A DNA stretch of 64,000 nt from Protula sp. h YS-2021 (taxonomy: Eukaryota; Annelida; Polychaeta; Sabellida; Serpulidae), in contig OX457028.1 in NCBI GenBank assembly GCA_949752745.1, forward strand, positions 27,492,645-27,556,644, read 5' to 3'. Positions 49,389 through 60,294 of the stretch are shown here, in pieces. The notes under the pieces were generated by a model, which was not told where the DNA came from, ran no database searches, and saw nothing but the letters and a program-made list of their open reading frames with translations. Position 1 is the stretch's first letter; every line of letters begins with the position of its first letter. Made by a program: the position numbers and the translations under genes.

Positions 49389-50406
49389 TTCCAATGGGAT
49401 AGTACGACAAATGTAAATTTTGAACGGGTTTCAACTGTTGCTGTGTTTAAAATGCATTGTCGAATACGACTCGGTTCATCACCAGTCATGTGACCGAACC
49501 ATTACCAACTTATCGTGATCATATACACAAAATTTTTTAAAATTATGATAGGATGGATGGTTATCGAGTCTTCTTTCCTATCTAGAAATTCCGCTCCCTC
49601 CTCTTTCGGGTGATAAAATTGCTGTTTTATGCTTCTTGGGAATATTTTTCTTTATTTCATAACCAATATATCAACAGTCATACATCATCAGTCATCACAG
49701 ATTTTGTGCTTATTTCATATGAGCTGGTACTTCTGAAAAGGACCAGGGTGACGAAACAGGCGCATGACGTACACAACATATGGTTGCACTGTGTGCTCAT
49801 GCACCTGTCCTCGTTCAGCCTCTGTGTGCTCATGCACCTATCCTCTTTCAGCCAACGCACGGAATGCTATACACTACAATAGTACACTGGAGTGTATACT
49901 GGTATTCTTCCTGCCTTGAAGGCTGACCCCGCCACAGGCATAAACTGTAGCGATGTCATCGTCTTCAATTTCCTATAACCGCCATCCTTTAACAACTATG
50001 GAATTGAAGGTGATTTTAATACACCGGAGCTCGCCTCTCCTGGAATCTGGGTAGAGTTCATACAGAAAGAGCCTGCAGGGAAACGACTTTAAATTTATGC
50101 CTGGAACAACCTTTTTATCTTCAACGGAGGTGATGTCAGACCCCCCCCCCCCCTCAGCCGAGAAACAGATTTCTGTAGTTTTACGTTTCAGACAATTCAG
50201 ATCATCTTTCATTTCTGGACCCCCGACAGAGATTATTGCATAGTTTTACGTTTATTAAATTTATGCCTGGAACAACAGCTTCACATTCAACGGAGACGTG
50301 TCAGCAAGTTGTGCATCTTGAATTAAGGGTTCAACGCGCTTGATAGTCAGGGGTTCGTGAATCTCCCATTCTGTACTAACAATGGTGAAATTGTGAGAGA
50401 GAAGAC

Positions 50407-50458
<52 letters not shown>

Positions 50459-51231
50459 TATATATATATGGAAATTGAACAACCACTGACTGACTCTAAC
50501 CCCCTAACTGACCCTTTCATTTCTGGATCCCTCCAATTGCAGAAATTAAGTTTTTTGCGTAATTTTACGTTTCGGAAATTTTGAACAAGTTTCATTTTTT
50601 GGACCATCCTGGGAGAGAATTGCATATTTGTACGTTTAAGACAATTCTGAACATTTTTAGTTTTTGGGCACTCCTCCAGGAGCAGAAATCATATTTTCAC
50701 GCAGTTTCACGTTTCAGACCATGCTGATCGTTTCTCATTGTCAACCCCCACCCCCTTAAGAATTGACAAATTGCTGTATAAGATATTGCAAACCAGTCAG
50801 AACATCACTGTTAGTCAGTAAATCAATGTGATAACTCTCATTGTCTATACATGGAGATTCCAAACAATTTGGCGATTTATTTCCACTGCTTCAGCTGCAG
50901 ATATCTTCGCCAAGCCTCGTACTTAGCTTATTATAGGCAAAGTTTTTCATACTCTCCATGTTTGTTGGGTGTGATGTTATTATAGGTTATTGCCCGACGT
51001 CTTATCAGAGCTACAAGTGTCCGAAGATACCGCATAGCAGCAACCAATACTTGGACGCAATAAGATGTTGCTGCAGTAACCCGAATTAACTATATTGTGA
51101 GTGATTAAGATGGAGGGGCAGGACTTACATTCTGACACAATAGCAGCATTAACCTAGGACAACACTCCTGATACAGAAAATGAACAATTCATTTTTGGTT
51201 AGCCGCACAATTCTTTAAAAATAATGCTATT
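49389..51231. repeat. no gene; ~120 bp degenerate repeat at about 50,090-50,750 and (CT)n at 50,409-50,453
   Basis: Blocks with TTTTACGTTTCAGACAATTC, CATTTCTGGACC and CCC-CAGA recur about four times between 50,150 and 50,750. AATTTATGCCTGGAACAAC occurs twice (50,092 and 50,258). A long CT run followed by a TA run sits at 50,409-50,470. No ORF outside these is convincing. Confidence 0.6.
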
Positions 51232-51624
51232 ATGGCAGATGTAACTACTACGAGCTCAATTGTAGCTACTACTTCGGTTATGACACCAAACCTGCCAGTT
51301 GCAACTGTGAATGCGACAACTGAAGCAGTTAATAATGCAAGTGTGGCTGATACAGAAGTGAAAAAGAAGAGAAAGAGAAGTTTAAGAATACCATCGAATG
51401 CAGAGCTTAGTGCTAAGTTGAAAGCACATCATGCGCATTATAACGAGAAGCAGAAGAGGCTGAATGCAGAACCACAGCAGATACCACAACGTACACCACG
51501 AGATGTATCCATTGTGATAATAGCGGTTAAAGGTATCACGAAACATTATAATGTGAAGACACATTATGCATATATGTATATATGTATGTATATATGTATA
51601 TATTGTAAGATACAAATACACTGA
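51232..51624 (+). CDS. hypothetical 130 aa ORF at the left side of the Polinton
   Basis: Thr/Val/Ala-rich N-terminus, then a basic patch (KKKRKRSLRIP) resembling a nuclear localisation signal, then an Ala/Lys/His-rich helix. The last 30 residues run into a TATG microsatellite (51,567-51,602), so the true end is probably earlier or lost. No family recognised. Confidence 0.35.
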   Translation: MADVTTTSSIVATTSVMTPNLPVATVNATTEAVNNASVADTEVKKKRKRSLRIPSNAELSAKLKAHHAHYNEKQKRLNAEPQQIPQRTPRDVSIVIIAVKGITKHYNVKTHYAYMYICMYICIYCKIQIH

Positions 51625-52511
51625 AAATTTGACATCCCTGGTTGTTTGGTGATTTTTCATTGTTTTGTTCGGGTAACCACCTGGTTCCGGATTTTTAGGT
51701 TTATGTCAATACATCGGCAGCAGTCTAAAGATGTCCGGTGCTTGGTAGCGTCACTTTAAAGGGACAAATTATGGGAACAAATTTAAGACTTTAGAAGCCA
51801 TATCGTCATTAATTTTTGGTATCAATTGTTCATAAAAGTCTTTGTGATCCATTTCATTTGCGTAAATGTAAATGTCACCGTATTAGTTATTGTAATTTTA
51901 GACTTTAACTTTGGTGCAACCGCTGAGTTGCTTTATCAACAAAGTGTATGTGCCCTAGAAACCTTTGGGCGGTATTTTTAGCAGTAGTTATTTATAGTGT
52001 ACCACTACTTGTGATATTCGTGCTTTAGTTTATCGTATAGTTTATGCTGCCCAATTTCCCTTCTTTAGTAATCTTTTATGTAGATTTAGTTTAACAATTT
52101 ACCCGTAGATTGCTTCGTATTTATGTTGCTTTTGTTTGTGGTGTTTTTCAGTTAATGTACTACTACTACGTGCTATTGTTACGTCTCTACTGCTTCTGAT
52201 ACGTCCTATGTTCTGCTACTACATCTACTACTATATTCCAGTACTGCTATATTCTACTTCTTCTATCGTTGTTTACATCTGCTCCAACCGCTACCTGCTC
52301 ATCCCGCTATCTACCCCTACTACTTTTCTGCTTCCTTCATTCTGTATTAGTTGCCATATGTTATCTGTTGAAAGAACACAATAAAGAAATCAAAATGGAT
52401 TCAAAATGGTCAATATAATGTATATATGTAGGACCTATAATTTCCATTATTTGCACCAAGACAGTGAAGTAACAGCACATGGATATTCCAAATGAAGAAG
52501 TGAAATGTTGA

Positions 52512-52721
52512 TGGTATCATGCAGCACTGCCAAACTTAAATGAATATGAAAGACATTTATGTGAAAAACTGATTGCCTATCGTAAAGAAAGAGGACTTAT
52601 TACTTGCCGCGTTTGCGTCCATTTCTTCAACAATACAGAACAATATTCGGATCATATGTGTGATGATTCTCGTGCAAAATCAATGCGGAACATACGTATA
52701 AAAGGATCAGCTGATGAGTGA
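52512..52721 (+). pseudogene. Polinton ORF fragment with C-x2-C zinc-binding-like motif
   Basis: About 69 codons open between stops. It contains CRVCVHFFNN and SDHMC, a C-x2-C...H-x-C pattern, followed by a basic stretch. No ATG at a sensible place; stops on both sides. Family unknown. Confidence 0.4.
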
Positions 52722-52876
52722 GATTTGCCTCCTGCAAAAAGAGGAGAAATAAATACAGAAGGATGTAATGCAAGTGGGTAAAGGTAGAAGAATAAGCCTT
52801 GGTGAACATGCATATCAAGTAGTGTTTTAACCTGAAAATGAATTGGACTTACCACTAGAAATGTGACAGAAAGAAA

Positions 52877-53011
52877 ATGGCATTTGAAAGATGGATTTCT
52901 TCAGAGAAGATTGTGAAGGTTGGTCTATCACCATTTGATGACAAGCGCTATGTGCTGGATGGTTACACCACATTAGCTCATGGGCATTACACAGCTCATA
53001 GTTCAGCTTAA
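52877..53011 (+). pseudogene. Polinton ORF fragment with DDKRY motif
   Basis: A 44-codon ORF with LSPFDDKRYVLDG and LAHGHY. From memory this short motif occurs near the C-terminus of large transposon proteins in invertebrates, possibly the Maverick DNA polymerase B. That attribution is uncertain. Flanked by stops in all frames. Confidence 0.35.
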
Positions 53012-53187
53012 AGAGCATGAGAACATGACATAAAAGGCGCACACGCTCAAACATAACAATCATTCTGCATCAAACTATTGAAGAGTGAACATGTCTGCAG
53101 TGAGTGAACAGCAGCTAACATCTACAGATTATGATACCCATCAATAGAGAAAAATATATTAAATTTGTGAAATACCAACAGTAAGTG

Positions 53188-53280
53188 ATGGTTAACATTC
53201 GTGAATATATCACGGATCATGCCTCTGGGAGGCTATATCCCACTAAGAAGGGAATTTTGTTTTTTGAATTTTGTCATTGA
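53188..53280 (+). pseudogene. PC4/p15-like ssDNA-binding domain fragment
   Basis: A 30-codon ORF starting MVNIREYITDHASGR and continuing LYPTKKGI. The INIREYY...(P)GKKGI pattern is the core of the transcriptional coactivator p15/PC4 (SUB1) domain, which binds single-stranded DNA. A TGA follows the domain's second strand, and the homologous reading continues a few residues beyond it. Decayed. Confidence 0.5.
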
Positions 53281-53870
53281 AAGAATGGCAAACTTGAAGA
53301 AGCAAATGACGTCAGTGGATCACGTGCTACAGCAGACTGATGCGCATAAATGCTGCAACATTCAGGAGATGGTTCAGTTTCCTGTACCTGGAGTTCTTCT
53401 AAAAGTTTCAGAAATTTTTAAAGCGAGAGTCATTGGACATGACAGTGAACGTTTCATACGGTTTCTACAGTATGATGAGCTTGATGAAGGTCCATAACCC
53501 TTAGTGCAGAAGAATAGGACCACTCTTATCTTACATGGCAAGAACTTGAGTCTGAACTTTAAGCAAGATGGATATGTAAAATTGATACGTGGACCAAAGA
53601 AAATTGACTTTTGCGCCTCATATGTGAACTCGTGTGGTCAGTATGGCAGCCAGTATGAATATGATAAAGAACAATGTCAATAATATTGAAATGACATTAT
53701 CACATCATGTAAATGTAAAAGTGATTGGATTAGATCAATGTTATGTCAGTTTTCATAGCAATTACAAACGCGGTGATAACATTTATGATACTTATGTCAA
53801 TTTAAGTTGTTGTGAGTGGACTAATATGTTACATGTATTAGCATAATATGTATTTTAAATATTTTTGTTC
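53281..53870 (+). pseudogene. decayed Polinton ORFs, unidentified
   Basis: Short open stretches in different frames: one with HGKNLSLNFKQDGYV (about 53,535) and one with GLDQCYVSFHSNYKRGDN (about 53,725), interrupted by stops. The codon-like pattern suggests former coding sequence. No family assigned. Confidence 0.35.
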
Positions 53871-54062
53871 TCAATATTTGATTGTAATTTTTCTCATTCT
53901 CAATAATTGTAAATTTTTGTGATTTGTTAAATTGTTATTGAATCAATTGTAAATATTTGTGATTTGTTATGTTAAATAAAAACACACACACATGATGCTT
54001 TTCAACTTTTTATTTTTTCTTTCTGAGACAATACTTGATTATAATGCATAAGGATATATTAT

Positions 54063-54155
54063 ATATGGTTTGCGGGTGAGTTAACACCTCACCAGGGACC
54101 CCCCATTTGAATGAAAATGGATTTACGGGTGAATTAACACCACACCAGTGACTCA
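54063..54155. repeat. direct duplication around GTGA(G/A)TTAACACC
   Basis: Two adjacent ~60 bp units sharing GGGTGA-TTAACACC-CACCAG-GAC. Downstream of the protease remnant. Confidence 0.6.
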
Positions 54156-54204
54156 TTAGAAAGACATGGCCATTAGTATGGCAGTGTAGCAGTAATCATT
54201 TAAA

Positions 54205-54560
54205 AAAAGGCCATTTAGAAAAATAGATCACTAAAAACTTAACTATAAATTTAAAAAAAATTAAACAAGTTATATAGAACAATGGTTTATGATGTCTGTA
54301 TACAAAGCCTTTGACTAAAAAATCTCCATCACTTCTTTTTAACACATCTATAATGTCAAACATACTATGGTTTCGAGCTCTATGCAATATATAATACACA
54401 TAATAAAGACCACAGGTATTGCAAATGATCTGATGCAATGGTTTGACATTATATGTCAAAACATTCCACAACTTTGACAAAGTACACGACAACCCAGTGT
54501 TCACTAGGTCCCTCATGATTGTCTTTGTTGATGACATCATGTCTGTGTTTGTCATGACAT
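54205..54560 (-). pseudogene. adenovirus-type cysteine protease remnant
   Basis: In one frame (around 54,500) the minus strand reads EHWVVVYF and ECFDI, the pattern around the catalytic His and acidic residue. In the next frame it reads QIICNTCGLYYVYYILHRAR, holding the oxyanion Gln and the catalytic Cys, followed by DIIDVL. A frameshift and a stop lie between the two halves. This protease family (C5-like) processes capsid proteins in adenoviruses, virophages and Polintons. The copy cannot yield an active enzyme. Confidence 0.7.
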
Positions 54561-54954
54561 CATGGATCAATATGACATCTATCTGCTTCGTGTTCACGGT
54601 TGATAATCAAACTGAATACTGTGATTTGCGATAATTTCAATTGATGTAGTCAAATCAGCATTAACTCTGACATTGATTGTATTGGCAAGGCTTTAACAGG
54701 TTTCCATGCTTGATAAGGGCGTAATGGTCATCATCGTCATAACCAGGCGTTGTTGCATAAATTTAGCGCTGCCGTAGGATGGGCCCATCCTATAGGCGCA
54801 AGGTATAGATTTACCCCCATCTTCGTTGTTTTGCGCGTCTATAGTTTCAGCCCATATTTGGTTATAGGAATAACACCCTATTTTTCTTCCTCCTTAAAAA
54901 TGGGAACAAACTGCCTTGTGTTGTGAACAAGTTTTAATGGGGCACATATAGAAT

Positions 54955-55290
54955 TAGTATGTGCCAAATCTACAGACAGAGGCATAGAAATACCCCATCC
55001 ATAGAAACAACACATCTGATTAAGAATATTGTCCAAATCTACAGAGAGTTGCATGGGAATACACCAACCATAGAAACAACACATCTGATTAAGAATATGG
55101 GCCAAATCTACAGACAGTTGCATAGGAATACCACATCCATAGAAAAACACATGTGATTAAAAATATGGGCAAAACCCACAGACAGTTGCGTAGGAATACC
55201 GCATCCATAGAAACAGCACATCTGATTAAGAATATGGGCCAAATCTACAGACAGTTGCATAGAAATACCTCGTCCTTGGAACAGCACATA
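54955..55290. repeat. ~64 bp minisatellite inside the Polinton (about five units)
   Basis: Units contain GCCAAATCTACAGACAGTTG, CATAG-AATACC and CATCCATAGAAACA-CACAT. On the minus strand the units stay open and in frame in places, so the array may have expanded within former coding sequence. Confidence 0.85.
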
Positions 55291-55761
55291 CAAGGTCGGC
55301 AGAATTGTACATAATACAAAGTGAAACGCTATATACCACTCTAACCCCCCTCCCCAGCGAAGGGTTGGGTGCACTTGTATCAAATATGGCAACAATGCGC
55401 GTACAAAATAACGCGGAAAAGAGCAAAACAAAAAATAGGGAGTCAAGGCAAATACGATTATGCAAACCATTATTTCCTGCTTCAATTATTTTGCCTTCCT
55501 CATTATTTACATGAAAACCTGTTATATAGTTTCCAAGATTGCCACATGAGAATTCATTGATCTAGCAGTATCCTTATAGATGAGACGCAACGAACGTTCA
55601 GAATTAAGACTGTCTTCCGAATCGTGAACGAAGTGAGAAATGATACTGGTATAAACATAGGAATTGTCACTATGTGAAATCAATCGATCATTGAGAAATA
55701 ATTCAACATTGAATCATAAACCATTGAGCTAATCATTGATGAAGTTACGCTATCATCTACA
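55291..55761. other. no gene recognised
   Basis: Between the minisatellite and the capsid-like fragment. Presumably the lost remainder of the capsid ORF; no motif is readable in any frame. Confidence 0.4.
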
Positions 55762-55998
55762 CTACAAACTATACCATCTCTCAACAATGGTGCATACAAT
55801 GTGAAGTCTGCTACTCTTTAAAACTAAATATTCTTCTGTACTAGCAGGAACATAAAATTCTAATGGAGCACCATCTCTAATGAGATTGGTTGAAAGTCTA
55901 CACCACAGCTTTTTTCTACAGCAGTTTGTGTTTATAGTATACGAAACCACCGATGGAGAAAGACTACATTCATAAGAATAATTATAAATGGTTGACAT
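55762..55998 (-). pseudogene. capsid-like protein N-terminus (F54H12.2-like family)
   Basis: 78 residues starting MSTIYNYSYECS. The stretch GAPLEFYVPASTEEYLVLKS fits the conserved GPLEFY(I/V)-G-.EEY(I/L)-L pattern at the start of the F54H12.2-like proteins that Mavericks of many invertebrates encode and that are regarded as capsid proteins. The frame then breaks; the full-length family is several hundred residues. The start overlaps the end of the upstream basic protein ORF. Confidence 0.55.
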
Positions 55999-56180
55999 TT
56001 TTTCTTTTTCTGAAATATATCTTTTTTGATGTTGCTCCTTTCGCTTTCTTTCGCTTTTTAACAACTCTCTTTGGTGTACTTCGCTTATCAATACCAAAAT
56101 GAACTTCTTGAGCTACACAGTCAGTCACCTCTTTAACTACATTCTTTGCAGCCCTCTTAAAACGTGGTGCACCAATTTAG
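55983..56180 (-). pseudogene. basic C-terminal fragment of a small Polinton structural protein
   Basis: The frame contains AAKNVVKEVTDCVAQEV and a Lys/Arg-rich tail (VVKKRKK), ending just at the start of the capsid-like ORF. Basic Lys-rich tails of this kind are found on minor virion (pVI or core-like) proteins of Polintons. It was probably joined to the fragment at 56,505-56,690 before a microsatellite expanded between them. Confidence 0.4.
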
Positions 56181-56389
56181 CCCCTGCATTTATGAGTGGA
56201 CATAGCATATACTAGTGGAAGAATATATTAGTACAAATGTATTAGCTTTGATTTAGACTTCAGTTTACCTTAATATGTGTTTTTTTTTCTATGCCAAATA
56301 ATAAATCGACACAAAATGTGTCGACTTATTGCATAGCATTGTAAAAAGCTGCAATATGTCACCAAATGTTGCCATGTTGATGCTTCAAT

Positions 56390-56503
<114 letters not shown>

Positions 56504-56504
56504 C

Positions 56505-56690
56505 TTTACCAGTCGATGCTCCCACGACTGAACCAATACCATCTGCATATTGCACGCGCGCACCTTTAAATCCTGGCAACTGTGCACCCACCTGACGAAG
56601 AAAACGGTTGTGGTATGCAGACGGATCGCGTCTACGTGGTTTCCTAATCCCTTCATAATACCTTTTCTCGAAAATAAAGCGCACAGGTTA
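56505..56690 (-). pseudogene. N-terminal fragment of a small Polinton structural protein
   Basis: The minus strand reads KRYYEGIRKPRRRDPSAYHN and then GFKGARVQYADGIGSVVGA before running into the microsatellite. The Gly-rich segment and basic start are in keeping with small virion-associated proteins near the capsid gene. Not assignable to a named family. Confidence 0.4.
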
Positions 56691-56778
56691 CTTTTTCAGT
56701 TTAAAATGTTTCCTGATGCCTTCATAATACCTTTTCTCGAAAATAAAGCGCACAGGTCACTTTTTTAGTTTAAAATGT
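56655..56778. repeat. 64 bp direct duplication
   Basis: Two adjacent copies with CTTCATAATACCTTTTCTCG and AAATAAAGCGCACAGGT. Confidence 0.8.
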
Positions 56779-57045
56779 TACATTATGATTTGTGTCATCC
56801 TTAATATTGATTTCTATCGTGTCAAATTTTGATGTGTTAACAGGTACCTAATGAGGTTCTTTATAAATTAACTGCAGTACACATAAAGCGTTTAAAATCC
56901 CTGTTTCACATCTATTTTATGTCCAGCAGGACCAGTTTGTTTATACCATGAATCTTAAAATCTCAGCTAATCCAGTAGAACAGACAATTTTATAATCATT
57001 TTTCAAAGTAAGAAAAACTCTTCATTTAATTTTATCATACTTTAA

Positions 57046-57372
57046 TCAAGTAGAGCTTGCATTAATATATATTGCTAATTCTTCATTTACTGCATCACAC
57101 ATTTCACGCATGAATCTATTGTAACCATATGGAATACCAACTTCATTAAACGTATCATCTAATGATAACTGATAATGAATGTAATTGTTCGTTCCTTGTC
57201 TCAATGTAGTACATGTATGTGGGCGTTCAATTTCAGCTAAGGCCACTTCATATTTTCCTTTAGAATATAATGTACGAGGCAAACGAATTTGATTATTAGA
57301 GGCTTTATTAGTAGGATAATACTTCATGCTAGCATTACTAGGTAAAGTAATGTAAAAACTTGTGGACTCCAT
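57046..57372 (-). CDS. Polinton-associated protein, conserved N-terminal region (109 codons)
   Basis: Starts MESTSFYITLPSNASMKYYP and continues with LPRTLYSKGKYEVALAEI, the pattern (F/Y)-(V/I)TLPSN...L-G-(W/Y)EV-LAEI found at the start of a protein common in cnidarian, arthropod and mollusc Mavericks, usually annotated only as uncharacterised and thought to be capsid-associated. The frame is open for 108 residues but the family is longer, so the 3' part is lost. Flanked by broken Polinton ORFs on the same strand. Confidence 0.55.
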   Translation of the reverse strand: MESTSFYITLPSNASMKYYPTNKASNNQIRLPRTLYSKGKYEVALAEIERPHTCTTLRQGTNNYIHYQLSLDDTFNEVGIPYGYNRFMREMCDAVNEELAIYINASST

Positions 57373-57447
57373 GATCACTAAATCGTGTATGTATACTGAA
57401 AGACAAAAGAAAGTTCGCATATGATAAAAAAATTTATTGCTACTCAC

Positions 57448-58210
57448 TTAATTGCTCAATTGCCTTCCAATCTGTATCAAAGATACCTCTAAGATAGTGC
57501 CACAATATGATAAAAAATGGAAGTTCTAAAGAAATTTTAGTGAAACTTCACAAAGCGACAAAGTCAGAGTAAATTTCGTTTTGAGTTTTCTTTGATTTAT
57601 AATGTTTATTACCTTTAGAGCTCAGAAAGGCCTTGATTCGACTATGCATTGGAGTTATCAACCTGTTAATTTTGTATTGAAGATATCTGTGCCGCTATTC
57701 AAACACCAGCTTCAAGCACGCCAATAGCCTGGTCACGACAGTTTTGCGGCATTCGCGGCATCTCAGTTTTCCGTTGTTTTCATCGATTTACTGTGCTTAC
57801 ATTTGCGGTTATATTGGATGACCACGTTTGGAATTCCATAATTTTTCAATATTGAACCGGTACTTACTTACGTGGATTAATGTGGTACCGTGTTTGAATG
57901 ACTACAAACCCCTAGTAAATAACCATGAAAAAATAACGATGGTTGCAACTTGGTACTACAATGTGATGCTAAAAAAAATGAAAAATATTGATTAGTTTTG
58001 GAGGTATTTTGGTTTTTATATGCGAACTTTCTTTTGTCCTTCAGTATACGTTGATGGACTGGATGTCTATATACATTACTTCATGCATGGCGCACCATTC
58101 ACACTGCGTGCCTTGCATACGTTGCGTGCATGACCCACATTGTTGCTGTGTGTTACTTCTCCTTGACAACAAGCATTTGGACACCTTATTTTTGCAGGAA
58201 TATGAGTTGT
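57448..58210. other. no gene recognised
   Basis: Presumed Polinton spacer. ORFs on the plus strand (57,988-58,359) are antisense to a Polinton fragment and have no motif. Confidence 0.4.
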
Positions 58211-58214
58211 ATTT

Positions 58215-58478
58215 TACTTTTCTTCAACTACATAACTCTTTAAACCATGGTAAAAATTTCCTCATCCTTATCGAACCCATCTTTGTTGACGCTGTTTCAT
58301 TTCTTTTGTCATATCTTCACGTGTTGTCTTTTTATCAAAAAGAGTTTTTGAAATATTAGCATCTACAATTTCCTGAATAAACTGCTTCCAACCTCGAGGT
58401 GGTACTAGTCCTGGTGTAATTTATCTTAAATTTGCTGTACTGCCTGGTAGTGTAATTACTGTTCGAACCGCCTAATTA
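58215..58478 (-). pseudogene. Polinton ORF fragment beside the LINE insertion
   Basis: The minus strand reads VITLPGSTANLR, stop, ITPGLVPPRGWKQFIQEIVD, then DKKTTREDMTKEMKQRQQRW before stops. Composition and an open frame on both sides of a single stop show it was coding. It begins exactly where the LINE sequence ends, suggesting the insertion cut this gene. Family not named. Confidence 0.45.
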
Positions 58479-58489
58479 AAAAAAAAAAC

Positions 58490-60285
58490 GATTGCAGATT
58501 ACATGGCAGAGATTCGTGCCATGCTTTAAACATAATAGTAGCAATTTTAAACTCTACAAGATCATGGAATTTGAAAATACCACTGACATCAAACGTGTCA
58601 CATGCCCGTATGTGAAAACTTGTCTGCGTTAAAAATAATTCTAATAGCTTTTTTTTGCAACATAACAATATTATTTAATTTCGTTTTACATGCATTTCCC
58701 CATATTTCACAGCAGTAGCTCATGTAGGAGAGAAACAGACAGTTGTACATTACCAATAACGCTTGAGAATTTAAAACATTCTTTGCTTTGTACATAATAC
58801 CAATACATTTCGAAAGTTTATTTACTGTTTTATTTAGTTGCTCACGCCAGTTCAACTTATCGTCTATTATTACCCCAAGGAACTTTGTGCCATTTACTTG
58901 TTCGATACTATTATTCTTTATGTGTACTCTGATATCCTGACCAACAGGTTTCCTGCTGAATATCATGAAATTTGTTTTCACTACATTTAATGACAGTTTA
59001 TTTACAACAAACCAGACGCGTAATTTGCTTAACTCATTGCTTATTTCATCACATAGTACCTTAAGATCGGCACCACTTCTGAAAAGGTTGGTGTCGTCTG
59101 CAAACAGAATAAATTTCAGGATATCAGATACATTACAAATATCATTGATGTACAGAGTAAAAAGTTTCGGAACTAGGACGGAGCCTTGGGGGACACCACA
59201 TATTATTCTTAAGAGTTCGGAGGAGTACTCATCGATCTGAACATATTGTTATCTGTTTGTTAAATAGCTTCTGAGCCAATCGTTTGTAGTACCCCTCACA
59301 CCATAGTGCTCAAGTTTCTGCAATAATATAGTGTGGTCAATGGTGTCAAAGGCTTTTTTAGATCAATGAATACTCCAACCATATACTGTTTTTTATCTAA
59401 CGCCGAACATATTTCTTCAATGAGTTCCATTAAAGCTAGGAAAGTACTGTGATTTGATCGGAAACCATACTGACAATTACTTAACAAGTTATTTTTATCG
59501 ACAAAATTTTGCAAGCGCGAATCGAATAATTTTTCGAGAATTTTTGACAGCTGAGATAATAAGGACACTGGCCTGTAATTATTAAACGAAGATTTGTCTC
59601 CGGATTTATACAGGGGTACTACCTTTGCAACCTTCATTTTCTCTGGGAATACACCGCTTCGGAACGACAGATTACATATGTGACAAAAGGGTTTGGCTAT
59701 ATAAGAGAATATAACTTTTACAAATTCCATAGATATATCGTTACAGTCTCTCGAAGTTTTACTTTTACAGCTTTGGACAGTACTTAGAAGTTCTTTTTCG
59801 TCAACTGCGTTCAAAAACATAGTATTCAAATTTGCGCTTTTCATGTAATGGTATACACTTACGTCATGCTTGGGTATTGCTTTGGCAAAATTTGGCCCAA
59901 CATTGACAAAGAAGTTGTTAAAACTGTTTGCAATGTTTTCTTTACCTTTTATTGTGTTATTTTTCGAATCTGTGAATTCACCCGGGAGACTATTGACTGG
60001 ATTAGATTTTTTAATTACTGTATTTAAAATATTCCATATCGACTTCACATTTTTCCTGTTCTTTTCGAGTAACGTGCTGTAGTAATTTTTCTCACATAAA
60101 CGCAAAACAGATGTTAGTTTGTTTTTATACGCTTTATACCTAACCCCGTTTTCTGTAGTTCTTGACTTCACAAATTTCATATACAGAAGTTTCTTCTTTT
60201 TACATGCGTTCAATAAACTTTTAGTCATCCAAGGTTTATTAACCTGTTTCGAGTTGACCATAACTTTTATACTGGGCAAATTTTT
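58490..60285 (-). pseudogene. LINE ORF2 reverse transcriptase
   Basis: Frame 60,279-59,296 covers the KPWMTKSLL linker, the NVGPNFAKAIP region and RT blocks with VVPLYKSGDKSSFNNYRPVS and YGFRSNHST. A one-base deletion near 59,355 breaks [15 protein letters not shown] interrupts the block before IICGVPQGS (near 59,235). The catalytic FADD reads ILFADDTNLF near 59,095. The C-terminal part (58,981-58,490) includes KLNWREQLN and ends early. Together with the TGA at 60,290, this copy is dead. Confidence 0.85.
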
Positions 60286-60294
60286 ATCATATAA

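Noticed and set aside
49610..49882. 90 aa plus-strand ORF with a repeated HLSSFS segment
   Set aside because: The repeat comes from a 30 bp duplication; no family or signals support a gene.
50261..50625. Minus-strand ORFs with Arg-Glu repeats
   Set aside because: Caused by the (CT)n microsatellite at 50,409-50,453.
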